Assembly: GCA_951812925.1 (NCBI GenBank)
Contig: OX638372.1
Location: 85,519,058-85,583,057, forward strand
Direction of reading: 5' to 3'
From: Calliopum simillimum
Taxonomy: Eukaryota > Arthropoda > Insecta > Diptera > Lauxaniidae
DNA: 64,000 bases
A program made the position numbers and the translations under genes. A model generated the notes under the pieces. The model was not told the DNA's origin. It searched no databases and was given only the letters and a program-made list of their open reading frames with translations. The stretch's first letter is position 1. Each line of letters opens with the position of its first letter. Shown piece after piece: positions 12,006 to 24,355 of the stretch.

Positions 12006-12349
12006 TCAAACGGTTTTTTGTGCAATGTTCAGCTCTGTACAATCAAAACAGTGCTTACATGACGGTCGGCTTTAAGGATTTCCATAATTTTACCAACATT
12101 TTTGACAATTGTTCTTCCGGAGCGTGGTTCATCTTTAACCACAAACTTACCGGAACGGAATCGACGAAACCAAAATTGCGCATGGTTGGTTGTTACAGTA
12201 TCAGGACCATAAACATTATTCACATTTTCAGCCGCCTGACTTGCATTTTCGCTTTTATCGAAGAAAAACTGTAAAATGTAGCGTATTTTCTCTTTGCAAG
12301 GCTTCATTTTTGAGATTTCCGCAAACGAAAGTAAATCAGTCAAATGCAA
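12006..12349 (-). pseudogene. Mariner transposase, N-terminal fragment
   Basis: Minus-strand frame with the mariner N-terminal helix-turn-helix region: KEKIRYILQFFFDKSENASQ, then HAQFWFRRFRSG, then an RSGR linker and DRHVSTV. Near 12020-12030 the frame is disturbed and about 10 bases are missing compared with intact relatives. The gene then continues at 9514 after the hAT insertion. Confidence 0.88.
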
Positions 12350-14699
12350 AACAGTCAGAAAAGCTTCTTAAGTATTTACTAACTGTCATCTTTACAACGA
12401 CATCGGTTGTAAATTAATGAAACAAAAACTAAGCCAGATACAGAGTACTTAAGCCATGTATGAAGAAAATAATGGATTTCTTTTTACTACACCTGATATA
12501 TAGGCTGTCCCATAATTAACGCAAGATTCTGCCACAAACGCATGTTGCTGTATTTCGAGAAAATCAAAAAAGAAAGTTAAAATCGGAGTCAAACGAAAGT
12601 GGTCCAAAAATAGAACAACGAAATTTTAGCTAAAGAGTTTATTGATGACTTGGCGAGCTCAGTGTTAAATTTCAAAAATGAGACTAAGTACTTTTCGAGA
12701 TATTTTATCTGTTAATTCAAGTGGACACTTTGCTCCATACAATACAAATCAATGACAAACTGATTTCTTTCCATAAACTAAAGGAGAAAGATGCATTATA
12801 AAGATCATGTTTCAAATTCAATTCAACAAGTCTTCAGTCATAATGTCAAAAAGTCTTGATGGGGGCAAAAGAGAAATCAGGCGACGTTTTGACTTGCGTG
12901 GCTTGGCATCTCGGGATTTCAGTCTCTCACATTCATGCTTTACTCCTTCGCCCTCACTCTCAATTTTTAAAACAAAAAGGAATATTTTGACTCTACGTAA
13001 ACCAGGACAGTTTTTTTTAGACAATTTTGAGAAAATTTGATCTTTTTTCAAATTTAACTTTTTGAAAAATTTAACCTTTTCACAGATGATTTGTCTTTTT
13101 CTTAATCGAATTAAACCTTTTTAGAGATAAAGAATATCAAGATTCGGAACAAGTAAATTTGATTTTAAAAAGTTTAATTTTATCGGGAAAAAAGTTTAAT
13201 ATAATTTGAAAAAATTTTTCGTTTTGATTTGCAAAAGGTTAGTTTGAATGAAAAGAAGCTAAAATTGATTTCGGAAAAGGGTAAATTTGAAGTGAGTCAC
13301 TGTGAAAAAATGTCTAATATTTATATACATCTACGTCTGCTCTATACTAAATTTTGAGGAAAACTTTGAGGAAGAAGCTGAACACCAATAGGAACTTTGC
13401 CATCACTATTACTGCATACCAAAATACAGTTTTCTGACCAACTTCCAAGTTAAATGCCCCCAACATAAAACCTGGGAAAAGTTGGTGTTTACCATCTATG
13501 GTACACAGATGGCCGCATAAAATTTTGTTTGCAGGCATGAGCCAAGAAAGTGTATGATGTTTTATGAAAGAAGGCTTTTATATTCTATCTGATAGCAAAG
13601 CAAAGTTTTTTTTTACACTGATAAAACAAGACAGTGTACTTCAGTGTCAAAATAAAATCAAATTCAGTGTAGAATGTGCGAGTAAAAAAAGCACACTATA
13701 TATTAAGATGATTTGTATAGGTCTCTTATATTTATCCACACCTTCATAACATAAAATGTTACGTATCTGCCTAACACGCAAGTTAGAATGCATGAAGCAT
13801 TTCATTAAAGATCTCATCATTGAAAGTGACTTTAATGTTTCTTCATGAAAAATTACACAGTTCTGCATGGGTTTTCCTCTCTAAGTTTTAAACAGCGATT
13901 TCTATACAACTAAGTGTGCTGATTACGAGAAAAATAGTGAAAAAATTCCAGCACGTCACAATTTTCAGTGAGTTAAGTTTTACTTACGTGCCTTTTTTTG
14001 TATATACAAGACTACCACGTAGACTATACTACTGAACGTATCAATACCATATTTGCACCAGATATGTTTTTGGTGTTCCAACACATTTATAAGAAATATG
14101 GGATCGATTGGACAAGGGGGTGTTGTACCCCTCATACAAAAAAAAAAAACTCAAAATAATTGAAAATTTTATTCAAGTCGCTCCTACGCCTATACCAGTT
14201 AGTATATTGAAACCATATTAACAGCATATATCCGCATGATATTCCAACAGATTTGTCTTGACAATAGGGGTAATCGAATGAAAGTACGGTGTGCTCGGTA
14301 TGCAAAGAAAACATACCATAAACAAAAAAAAAAAAAAAAAACGCATATGGGTGATTCTTAGATAACTGTGCTTTTTCGAGTTGTAAAATTGGCAGATAAT
14401 TTTTTTGGATTTTTGCAAATTTCTTCATGCTATCTTGTGTAAACACACTCTTAAAACTCACCTTTTAAGTAGATCTACTAAAAGTGTGAATTTACGGCTT
14501 TGAGGTCGAAATTAAGAAAGTTTGCTGCCACGTTTGTGACTAAATTGCCACGTTTGTGACATTTTAGCCACAGTATGGAAAAATGATGGTTTTGAAGCGT
14601 TTTGATGAGAGATATATAGCATATAATGACAAATTTACACTTCAAGACTGATTTTGCAACAGTGTCATGTCTCCAGTGGTCCATTTTTTTTATACCCTA
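12350..14699. other. No supported gene
   Basis: AT-rich DNA with scattered short open frames in several registers and poly-A/T tracts. The minus frame at 12818-13051 is basic and charged but matches nothing recognised. A repeated GATATGTTTTTGGTGTTCCAACA-like motif near 14060 and 14240 suggests degenerate repeats. Confidence 0.5.
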
Positions 14700-16280
14700 C
14701 CGCCCTAAAGATCAACAATGGTTTCCTGTTCTCTGTTTTTATAGAAGTTTATGGTGGATTAGGATCTCCTAATTACGAATCTGATCTTGATTTTTTTCTA
14801 TTACATCAGTATCCTTAGTTATCCTTGCTCAAAAGTGAAAAAATCACAGTTTTGACATCTACTTAACAAAAACAGCAACAAGTAAAATTAATTTTTGTCA
14901 ATGGATTCAGACAGCCAAATTTATTAACAACAAGACATAATCTACCGTTTTTCAATTGGATTCCTAGTTTCCGAGTTATAAGCCTTTAAAAAAAGGATAT
15001 CTCTCAATAACACACAAAGGATTTTCTGGACCGAAAAATTAACAAAAATGGTAAGTTTTATTATTTTTATCAAAAATATATTTTATCACGAAAATTTTAA
15101 GCTCTTGCAGACTAAAATCGGATGAAAAAATAAGGCTCTATTGTAGATTTAGTGAATGCACAGATGAAATTTTGATTCTGATAATTTGCAAAGCAATAGT
15201 GTAGTAGGGTCATTCACTAAATCTAGCATAGAACTGTCATTTTTCATGCGATGATGGTCTGCAAGGTCTCGAAATTTTTGTAATTAAATATGTTATTGAT
15301 AAAAATAATAAAACTTGATTTTTTGTAACTTTTCAGTCTCGAAAAATCCTTTGTATGTTATCGAAAGATGTCCTTACTTTAAACGCGTATAACTCGGAAG
15401 CTGGGAATATAATTGAAAAACGGTAAATTATGTCTTGTTGACATAATTTTTGTTCTATAGCTTTAAGTAGATGTCAAAGCAGTGATTTTTTCACTTTTGA
15501 GCAAGGATAACTCAGGATTCTGATGGTGTAGAAAAATTATTGTATTAAAAACATAATTAATAGCCTTCAACTTAACATCTGTATACTCAACCTTTATATC
15601 GAAATATGTTTTTTGCAGACTGATAAAAAGTGCCACGTTTGTGACATTTTTGATGCGCCACGTTTGTGACATTTTTGTAGTTTATCGCTCATTGTAAAGC
15701 ACGCGTTTGAGTTCAAGATTTTTCCGAAAGAATTCGGGGTCATGTATGCAAATCCTACAAAAAAATTGTTTCATGCATAAAATAAAATGTTCTACCTGCG
15801 AGTGCCGAGTGCCACGTTTGTGACCATAATTTAAAAAAAAAAAACTGTTTTTGTTTATAAACTGCCCTATAAAAAGCAAACAGATTTCTTTTTGGACGCG
15901 GTTGGACATGCTGACCTTTGTGCCTTAAGTGTTTACTTAATATGTGTAGTAACTTGTTTTCTGTTCCATTTCCGTTTTTTGGTCGTTTTTCATCGTTTTG
16001 TGTATAAAAAGTAGGGGTAGGACATGCCACGTTTGTGACATTTGGGGTATATTTGCAAACTTTCACAGTAGACCAATGATTATTTGGTGGTAAAATTGAT
16101 CCGCTCTGTTAGAAAAACATAGTTTCTAACTCAAAGCGTAATTTTTATTATTATATTATTTTTGAGGTTATGAAAACTGGAATATCTCAAAATTCTGACG
16201 TGATGGAAAGAAACCAAGTTCAGATTCGTAATTAGGAAGTCTCAAACCACCATAATCGGCTTCAAAAATCAAGAGAGGAA
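14700..16280. mobile_element. Fold-back element with repeated CCACGTTTGTGAC motif
   Basis: Inner inverted arms are 14797-15115 and 15215-15535. Outer segments (14712-14800 and about 16170-16280) are also inverted copies of each other. The sequence GCCACGTTTGTGAC occurs in one orientation at about 14527, 14547, 15632, 15656, 15811 and 16026. No protein is encoded. Confidence 0.7.
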
Positions 16281-17275
16281 AAAAAAGTGTCGAATTTGCA
16301 GGCCTGTGTTATAAACTTCATTTTAAGAAGTGAGCTATCGAGGCGATGCCTGATAAAAAAAAGTGATTGTAAACGAACTTTCCTTTTTTTCTTTTCTTGG
16401 GACCATCTTCTGAATACTTTTTTATTCAAAAACTAACTAACTGATTGATACTCCAACATTTCATACTCTATAGCAGATATGAACTCATCTTACATTAAGT
16501 GTTTTTTGTCCAGAAATCAATTTTCCGCTACAAATGTTATTTAGTTTTTTTGCCAAAGGTTTCAAATGGAAAAGTTTGAAAGTATAGTTTGATGAGATTA
16601 TGGCCTGGAACTGCGCCATAAGCCCAAAAATAGCGCTTAAACCAAAGGATATCTAGTTGGATTCCTGCAGGTATATGAACAATTTTTAATCCTCGGATTC
16701 GATTACAGTGTCGAAAAGTTGTAATAGTTCTGAGGAAATTCTTATATACCATTGAGGTTTAGTTCCAATCCCTTAAAATTAGAAGTATCATATACGGTCA
16801 AAGACCAAATCCAAGTATATTTGTTGGCAGACAAGTCAACGATAAAAGTGATACAGAATACGACATTGCATTTAACAAAAATATTTAAGCAGCTTCAACT
16901 GCATATGGTCAACAAATTTAAATACATTTGAGATTTTTCCCTTTTTTTTTTTTTGGAGTCAGAATTCGTTTGACTGACTACATGCAAAAATGGTATAACA
17001 ACTTAATCAAATTAAGAGAATAATTAGAACTATAATTATTTCATTTTATTGCTAATATTTTGTATTATAAAATGGGTTTGTTTGTTTTGCTTTACTTAGA
17101 TTTATAAAAAAAAAAATTATGTATAAGTTTTATTTGCAGTTAATAGTATTGTATACATACATTTCAAATATATATAAAATCTTAAAAAGCAGTTAAAAAT
17201 AAATATAATACTCAAATGTTTGTTTTTTGTAACATAAAACATAATAAAATAACTCTTGATTAATTTCCTCTACAT
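16281..17275. other. Unassigned; probable flank of the provirus
   Basis: No supported gene. This lies beyond the truncated env frame on the minus strand and may hold the decayed 3' part of the element, but no LTR pair is recognisable. Confidence 0.35.
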
Positions 17276-17879
17276 CTAAAAGATTGCTGTTAACAATCCC
17301 TTTTTTGCCATCTGACACGCTCGCACGATTTCACCAATCTCTTCCTTTAGTATCAATACTCGGTTTACTGCATCTTGTTCGACTTGGCCCGTGTCGATTA
17401 CCTTGGATATACCATTTATGCTGCTGATAATTTGCTTGATTTTCGACATAACTTCTCGTGTTGCCCCAAAGAGGTTTTCGTTTATTTTGAATTGCTGATT
17501 GTTGCTTTCAATTACATCATTCTGGCTTCGAAGTATTTGGTCCCAGTCGGTTGCATCTGGATTACCAGCAACCCATTTCCAAGCAGATCCTATCCAATTT
17601 ATCGATCTCGGTTTCCTTGTTTTGACACCCCGTAATTCATTGATGCGATCAGACGTCAGATTAATATAAAATTCGAGGATCAATCCCTTCTCCCTGTCCT
17701 TTAAATTTGTTGCAGCCAAATTTTTCATTTCTGTCAGAATGTCGTCGTACCGTTGAAGGTCTATCACATGCACTAGCTTGAAGTCACCACTCAAAATCCA
17801 GCCATCGCCTTCTCTTATAGATATGATGGGAGCCTTGTATTTAAAAATATGGAAGCCGTGCGCAGCAGCTATTAATAAC
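17276..17879 (-). pseudogene. env: Errantivirus-type envelope, N-terminal part
   Basis: An open minus frame of about 200 codons reads from a likely 3' splice acceptor (AG at 17880-17881) to a stop at 17276. It contains a short basic stretch followed by a small hydrophobic, Gly/Trp-containing segment, the arrangement seen at the envelope cleavage site and fusion region of insect errantiviruses, and then a helical region. Full-length envelopes of this group are over twice as long, so the C-terminal part with the membrane anchor is missing. The acceptor fits the spliced env message known for the family. The frame has no ATG of its own. Confidence 0.7.
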
Positions 17880-17881
17880 CT

Positions 17882-18306
17882 GTAATGTGATTATGACGTG
17901 GAACGTTAGCTTAGCAAGAGTTAATAAACATTTTCTAATAAAATTCAAATTTCTTACATTTCACATAAGTTAGATTTAAGATGGAAAATACAATTTTTCT
18001 ATTTTCTATTATAAATGAACGAATTTTATGTTACATTTCAATTTTCGTATTATACTAATTACTCTTTAATTAAATTCGTATCAACAAATAAAAAAGGGGA
18101 AAAAAAAAAAAAAAAATTTTTTCACAAAATTTTTACCATTAAATTTCCAAATTCAAATAAAAATTTTATCTTAAATTGTTCGTAATACTCGTGTTAGAGT
18201 TTTTATATATTTGACCATAGCAATAATTAAATAGAGTCTAAAGAATAAACCTAACGGCATGATTTCTAAAACCTTACAAGAGAAAATTACACATTACCTA
18301 ATTCTT
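17882..18306. other. Provirus interior between pol and env, non-coding
   Basis: AT-rich, no open frame. It would be intron or leader sequence of the env message before the 18307 insertion. Confidence 0.4.
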
Positions 18307-20081
18307 GTATCTTCTCTTCTTATACGAGATAAAATTGTATGTATGTATGTTTATAAATATGTGCCCAAATTTTTCTCGAGAGCGGATGCAGCGATTTTAA
18401 TGAAACTTAGAATAGAGTTAGATATTAGCATACAATGAAGAATAAGGTAAGTTTGAACTTTGTAGATGCTCACCAGGGGGCGTGGCGCTGCCCTAAATTT
18501 TAAAATTGATTTAGTTATAACTCGCAAACCATTCAAGCTATTTGAATAAAATTTAGTGAGCGGGTACGACTTAATAATACCTTGTAACGGACAAAAAGTG
18601 GGCGGGATCGAAGAAGTGCCACGCCCACTTTTCGGCCCTTGAAAATTTTAATTCAATATTACTCGAAAACGACTCCAACAATTTTAATGAAAATTTAGAA
18701 GGTGTTACCTCTACAAACAAGGGTTATTATGTAATGCATCGTTATATTGGGAAAACTCGTTGAAGGGCGTGGCACCACCCACAAAAATATAAAACGGTAT
18801 AAAAAGAAAACTAATAAAGCAAACATTCTGAAATTAACTGTGAGGAGCCTAATTGCTATAGGACATATCTGATCTGAAAGTGGGCAAAATATCGCCGTTG
18901 CGCGTGGAACCTCCCATACAAGTAAAATACGTAAAATGCTATATTTCGCAAATGTTACTAGATATTTTAATGAAATTTGGTATGTAGGTACTGCTTATCA
19001 ATTCCTTTTAATAACCGAAAAGTGGGCGGTATCGAAGAAGTGCCACGCCCTCTTTTTAACCATTGAAAATTTAAATTCAGTATTACTCGAAAACTACTCC
19101 AACAATTTTAATGATAATTTAGGAGATGTTACCACTGCAAACAAGGATAAATATGTGATATAACGTTATATTAGGAAAATACGTTGAAAGACGTGGCACC
19201 GCCTACAAAAATATAATACGCTAGAAAAAGAAAAAATACTAAAGCAATCTTCGTAAATTTAACTGTAGGGAGTCTCCTTTTTATTAGGCACCTACGACCT
19301 GAAAATGGCCAATATATCGCCGGTGTGCGTGGAACCTCCCATACAAGTAAAACACATTAAATGCTATTTCTCACAAATGGTACAACATATTTTGATGAAA
19401 TTTAGTATGCGAATCTGTATCATGAGTATCTAAATCATAACGAAAAGTAGGCTTTGTTCAATAATTGCCACGCCCACTTTTTATCAAAAGAATAATGTTG
19501 GTTAATAACTCAGGTACAAAAGGAACAATGGAATGAACTTTTTAATTCTTATATTTAATTCTTCAATTCTTATGTACTTTTTGACGCTGAATCCGTCTCC
19601 ATTGCATAACTTTCATTGCACCTGCAGGATTTTGAAATATCCTTGCTTGAATTTGAAGAAAACGCTGTACAGCATAGCTACAAGAAAAGGTAAAATTCTT
19701 TTTTATTAATAGCATCGAATAGCCACAATCTTCCTTATCACAATATCGTTTCGGATTTTTACAATAGGACTCTTATAAGATATTTCAGCTACCATACAAA
19801 TGACGAAATATTTTGAGTTTGTGGTATATCCCATTTATTTATTTTAGGGCATTCTATTTCACCAAAAAAAAATTTGAGTTTTTTAAAGTTTTCTATACCA
19901 TTCGATATTTTCCGAGTTTTTTCTTATTATTATTCTCATCGGTTTATTTATCATTTTGAAAGCATGATCATTAGAGGTGAAAAGGTATAAGTTTCATAAC
20001 AAAAAATAGCAATGAATAAAAACATCGACTAAAATAATAAAATCAGATTGTTGACCGAGCAGGGTCGGTCTCCAGGTACTG
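18307..20081. mobile_element. ~1.8 kb interspersed repeat, copy 2, inserted in provirus
   Basis: Collinear with 7376-9214 from GTATCTTCTCTTCTTATACG to GGTCTCCAGGTACT. TTCTT is found on both sides (18302-18306 and 20082-20086), a plausible 5-bp target duplication. The insertion replaced the end of the integrase frame, so the last ~30 residues read in that frame come from this repeat. Confidence 0.8.
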
Positions 20082-20850
20082 TTCTTTATATGGGATTTAT
20101 GTAATTTCTTTCCTGTTGTTGTAGTTACTGTAACATTATTGTCTAATCCTACAATTTCCTTCCTATAAAGTGGTTTCTGCTTCCCCTTGATTTGTTTGTT
20201 CAGAACATAAATTTCATCCCCAGGGTTATACCGCTTGGGTTCCTCCTTCCTTTTATTAACCCTTAAATTCCTAATTTCTTGGTTTCGCTCTATTTGTGCT
20301 CTAACATCTTCATGCACCTTTTCACGAAAGTCTAACATATTTTGGTAGTTAATTCTCTGTGTCCTATTAAAAAAAATGTCACTCGGTTTTTTATTAGTTA
20401 TGGAGTGGACAGTGTTATTGTATCTGTCTACCGATACATAAAGTATTTCTTTTGGGCTGGTTGTCCTTAACTCTTTTTCAAGGCAGCGATAAATTTCCAA
20501 TAAAGTCCATTGGAGCCTTTCAACTTGTCCATTCACTTCGCTTTTTTGAGTTGGAGTTAAATATAGTTCAATCCCTAGACTTCTAATGTAGTTTGAAATT
20601 ATGGGACTGACAAAACTTCGCTCGTTGTCAACAACGATGACACGTGGTGCGGTAAAATAGTGCAAAATTTTAGCAAACTTTTCGCGTATGTGGAGCGCAG
20701 ACTTATTTCTGAGATGGAAAAGCTTTGCAAATTTTGAGAACTTATCTATGCAACTAAGAAACTTCTGCCCCTTGAGATCAAAAATATCTACATGAAGGAT
20801 TTCGCATGGGTATTGTGGTGTAGGAGTAACTTGTAGTTCATTTTTGGAAA
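20082..20850 (-). pseudogene. pol (IN): Integrase core, Ty3/gypsy errantivirus type
   Basis: The minus frame is open from about 20850 and carries all three catalytic acidic positions of the integrase D,D-35-E triad: an Asp in a HVDIF context, an Asp in a VVDNE context and a Glu in an NGQVER context. A basic C-terminal region follows. Downstream it fuses to the inserted repeat. Upstream it is out of frame with the zinc-binding region because the segment between them is deleted. Confidence 0.85.
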
Positions 20851-21312
20851 ATAAAATTTTTCAAGGATTTGTTCTTTATTCTCTCTAGGGTTTCTATGTG
20901 CCCTCCTATGTTCTTCATCAATAATCGCCCAAACCCGTTCTTGGTTAGCTACATCCTCTACCAATCTCTGTGTTATGCGCAATTTGTGTCTCGTAAAATT
21001 TGCCAGGTAAACATCTTGAAGCATCTGAAGGTGTTGCTCGGGTATTTTAATGCCATTAATAACACCCGGATTAAGTAGGTTCTTTAGAAGAGTAGTAAGT
21101 GTAACCGTGTCCAGCACTTCCACATCTACATGGTGGCGAGTAAAACCAGGATGCGGTTGCACCATGCTACGTAAGTCCTTTCCTACCCTTATTACAATTT
21201 GATTCCTAAAAACATTTAGTGGTGCCTCTACGTGCGGTATGAGATCACTACTTTCTTGTTCCGCACAAGTAGCTATGAAATTGATTTTTACGCAATGCGT
21301 AAAAATGCGCAT
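20851..21312 (-). pseudogene. pol: Pol fragment before integrase core (HHCC zinc region)
   Basis: A minus frame has the two histidines of the integrase HHCC zinc-binding module (EEHRRAHRNPRENK) and the FYFPKM stretch after them. The two cysteines that should follow are absent; the sequence jumps to the start of the core with a frame change, implying deletion of roughly 25-30 codons. The N-terminal part is pol linker sequence. The upstream boundary at about 21312 is abrupt. Confidence 0.8.
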
Positions 21313-21809
21313 GTATTTTGGGCATTATTAAGCATCAGAAAAGCTAATTGGAATTTTTTGGACACTGAACTGGGAAATTTACTTTTAGTCTATGTCTTTG
21401 AAATATGTATGTAAGAAATGCCTAAAATCATGCACATTATTATCTATAATCCAGATTTAAGCTGTCGTCTGTCTGAGGCATAAATCTTGTTCCCGTATTC
21501 AAAATTTAGTCAAATGAGAGCGAAAAAACATGGCTGATCATTTTCCCTCCAAACAAAAGTAACCAAATCAAGGACATAGCCAGGATTTTGCTTTGGGGGA
21601 GTTTTTGTAAGAATCATACTTTAACCGTATTTTTCCGTAATTAAAAAAGTGAAACGTGACTGTTTAATTAGTTCAATGAAAATTTATCATATGAATTTCA
21701 ATTAAAAAGCGTGATGGTACTTTCATAAGTACTATACAAGCAAAAACAGTCAAAAACTAACTTTATGAAATGTGTTTTATTTTTTGAATATATTTTTTTC
21801 TTTGAATAA
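21313..21809. other. No supported gene
   Basis: AT-rich flank between the provirus remnant and the 700-bp TIR element. Only short, unrecognised open frames. Confidence 0.45.
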
Positions 21810-22509
21810 CACAGGTTTACAAAAAAAGCACTTAGGTCTTAAAAAGAATATGTGATCAAAAAGGGTATCTCGGACCTAGTTTCGGAGATATAGCCATCGG
21901 AATATCAGAATATATATCTTCTATGAAAACCGATACAAGTTGGGAACCCCTGGATGGGATTTGGAAAATATTGGTGTCATATGAAAGTTATTTTGTTGTT
22001 GTTGCTATTGTTGTTGTTTTTGATGCTGGTGTTGTTGATTTATTTGTTGTTGTAATTGAAAAATTTCACAAAATTTTAAAAAAGCTCATATCTCGAAAAC
22101 TATGAATCCAATTAAAAAATATGCTCAAATCAGTTTTATAGGCTGTCAAAGTACCTTTCATATGACACCAATATTTTACAAATCCATCCAGGGGTTCCCA
22201 ACTTATAGCGGTTTTCATAGAAGATATATTCGGATCTTTCGAAGGCTATGTCTCCGAAACTAGATCCAAGATACCCTTTTTAATCACATATTCTTTTGAA
22301 GGACTAAGGACTCAATGATAAAAAATTAGTTTCAGAATTTTAGCGAATTTATCACTAAACGACACATGACCTCAATATGACCTTGAAATATTTTTTCTCA
22401 GACGTTCTGGAAAAAAACGGACCCGGGATTCAGATTCAGGACGTCAAAGTCCCTAGGAAACACATAGTCTGGTCAAAACGCTACGACATTTTTTTTTTGT
22501 AAACCTGTG
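21810..22509. mobile_element. 700-bp TIR/fold-back element with TAA duplication
   Basis: Starts CACAGGTTTACAAAAAAA and ends with the inverted TTTTTTTGTAAACCTGTG. TAA lies immediately outside both ends (21807-21809 and 22510-22512), a clean 3-bp target duplication. The interior is two inverted arms (about 21850-21990 and 22140-22300) of the GGAGATATAGCCATCGG family. Non-autonomous. The 3-bp duplication fits PIF/Harbinger or CACTA-type elements but does not decide between them. Confidence 0.85.
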
Positions 22510-23560
22510 TAATCATTTACTTTAAGAACGGAGTAACTCAAAAAATTCGTATTTTGAGTTAATGATGCAGAATTATATCATGCTTCAGATTGTGTAAAAA
22601 TTTCATATTAATATCTTTAACGGTCACCGTTTGAAAACAGAATAACTTTTTCAATTGAAAACTTTGAACGTATTTTTGGCGAGATTTGACTTAAGCCGTT
22701 CTTGAAGTCAATGAGCGATATGGCAGCACATTACAAAATGCAAAGTTGCTTTTCATTTTTTCAAATGCAAAGCAGAGGCAGAAAATTGAACTTAGAAAAT
22801 AATGCTGGGTTTTTGAAATTAAAATTCTAGCTTACTCTATAAGCATGTGTGCGGAGCAAAAAATAGTTTTCTATAGGATTTTCATCGGAGATATCTATTC
22901 AGAAATTTACGCAGATTTCAAATTGAAAGAATTTTCAAAATCCCTTTGGTAGATTTTTTTTAAATCGGTTTGAGTGAGTTTTTAGTGCAAAATGTTTGCC
23001 AACTTTTCTTTAAAGACCAAGAATTTATAACAATTGCCAAAAAAAAAGGTCAGTCACAAGTTTATTATACAGACCTTTTCCTATCATTTGACACCAATAA
23101 CATGAAAATATGTAACGAATATGGAAAAAGTTATAACGTTTTGAAATTGAATGATAGCTCACGCACTAAAATCTGTACGCGCCAGGCAGGAAAAAGTGCC
23201 AATCGAACCGTTGTTAATGTTGAAAAGATGATGTCAAATTACTCGTGAGCACTAACTGAATAAGAAAATCAAAGTTTTTATAATAGGTTCATGGACAATT
23301 TTTTCAAAAAATCCAAAAACTTACATACATATTTGAAAACACACAACAAATCAAATCATTTCGATGTATTTGTCGTAGCTAAATCTGAATCTGGTCTCAA
23401 AATTGCTCTATCGCGTATATTTTTTTTAAATAATCTGACACGATTTTTGAGGTTATAAAGAGAACGTTAATCAGTTTTTTTGCCAGTATCTCGTTAATGG
23501 TTAATTCTATTGAAAAAAGGTTTAGCAACAAATTTGTAGCCCTATAGAAAGTCGTAAAAT
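22510..23560. other. No supported gene
   Basis: A 92-codon + frame (22970-23248) starts with TTG and matches nothing recognised. The rest is AT-rich repeat-like sequence resembling old fold-back arms. Confidence 0.4.
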
Positions 23561-23564
23561 TTTT

Positions 23565-24355
23565 ATACCCTACACCCAGGGTATATTCACTTTGTCCTTC
23601 CGTTTGTAACGCAGAGAAGGAGGCGTGGCAGATATAGAAAAGTATATATATTCTTGATCAACGTCACCTCCTGAGTCGATATAGCCATGTCCGTCTGTCT
23701 GGCTGGCTGGCTGGCTGGGTGGCTGGCTGGCTGTGTGTTGAAATACACTTTTTGGGAAAACTGAGCAAGATAATTCAATGAAATTTGGTACACTGCCTCC
23801 GTCGTCAAAGTTAGCTCGGGGGATTGAAAATGAGCAAAATCGGTCAACAGACACGCCTACCGCCCATACAAAAATTATATTCAAAATGCAATTTTAGGAG
23901 TATTTTTCACGACAATGCAACCACGATACACATAACTACTACAAATTGTAAGCGCAAGCTCTGATAAAAAACTGAGCGAATTCGGACAAGAGGGCGTGGC
24001 ACCTCCCATACAAGCAAAAGCTTCAAAACGCTATACTGAAAGCGTTTTTTGAGATATTCGAACCAACTTCGACTCAGACACTAAAAATTATAAATGAAAG
24101 CTCTCAGCAAAAATTGGTTGAAATCGTACAAGGGGGCGTGGCACCTCCCATATAAGCAAAAGTTTCAAAATGCTATACTGAAAAAGTTTTTTGAGATAAT
24201 CCAACTAAATTTCACTCTGACACTAAAAACTATAAATGCAAGCTCTGAACAAAAACTGGGTGTACTCGGACAAGAGGGCGTGGCACCTCTCATATAAGCA
24301 AAATTTTCAAAATACTGCAGTGTAGGGTATTTATTTTTTGGCCAGGCCAAAATTT
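23565..24355. repeat. GCCACGCCC-module repeat with (CTGG)n
   Basis: It begins TATACCCTACACCCAGGGTA, has a CTGG microsatellite at about 23699-23735, then three ~140-bp modules each with a GGGCGTGGCACCTC box. It ends GGGTATTTATTTTTTGGCCA. A second copy of the end part lies at about 61400-61635 and a related start near 38700-38880 (reverse). Confidence 0.7.

Larger units (their letters stand above)
17276..21312 (-). mobile_element. Errantivirus-like (Ty3/gypsy) provirus remnant
   Basis: Minus-strand order is pol C-terminal part (zinc-binding region, then integrase core), then env, as in insect errantiviruses. gag, protease, reverse transcriptase and RNase H are missing, and no LTRs were recognised. 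The ~1.8 kb repeat at 18307-20080 is inserted between pol and env. The copy has an internal deletion, a frameshift and a truncated env, and is inactive. Confidence 0.8.

Noticed and set aside
22970..23248. 92-codon + frame starting at TTG
   Set aside because: No ATG, no recognised motif and AT-rich codon use like its surroundings; could not be supported.
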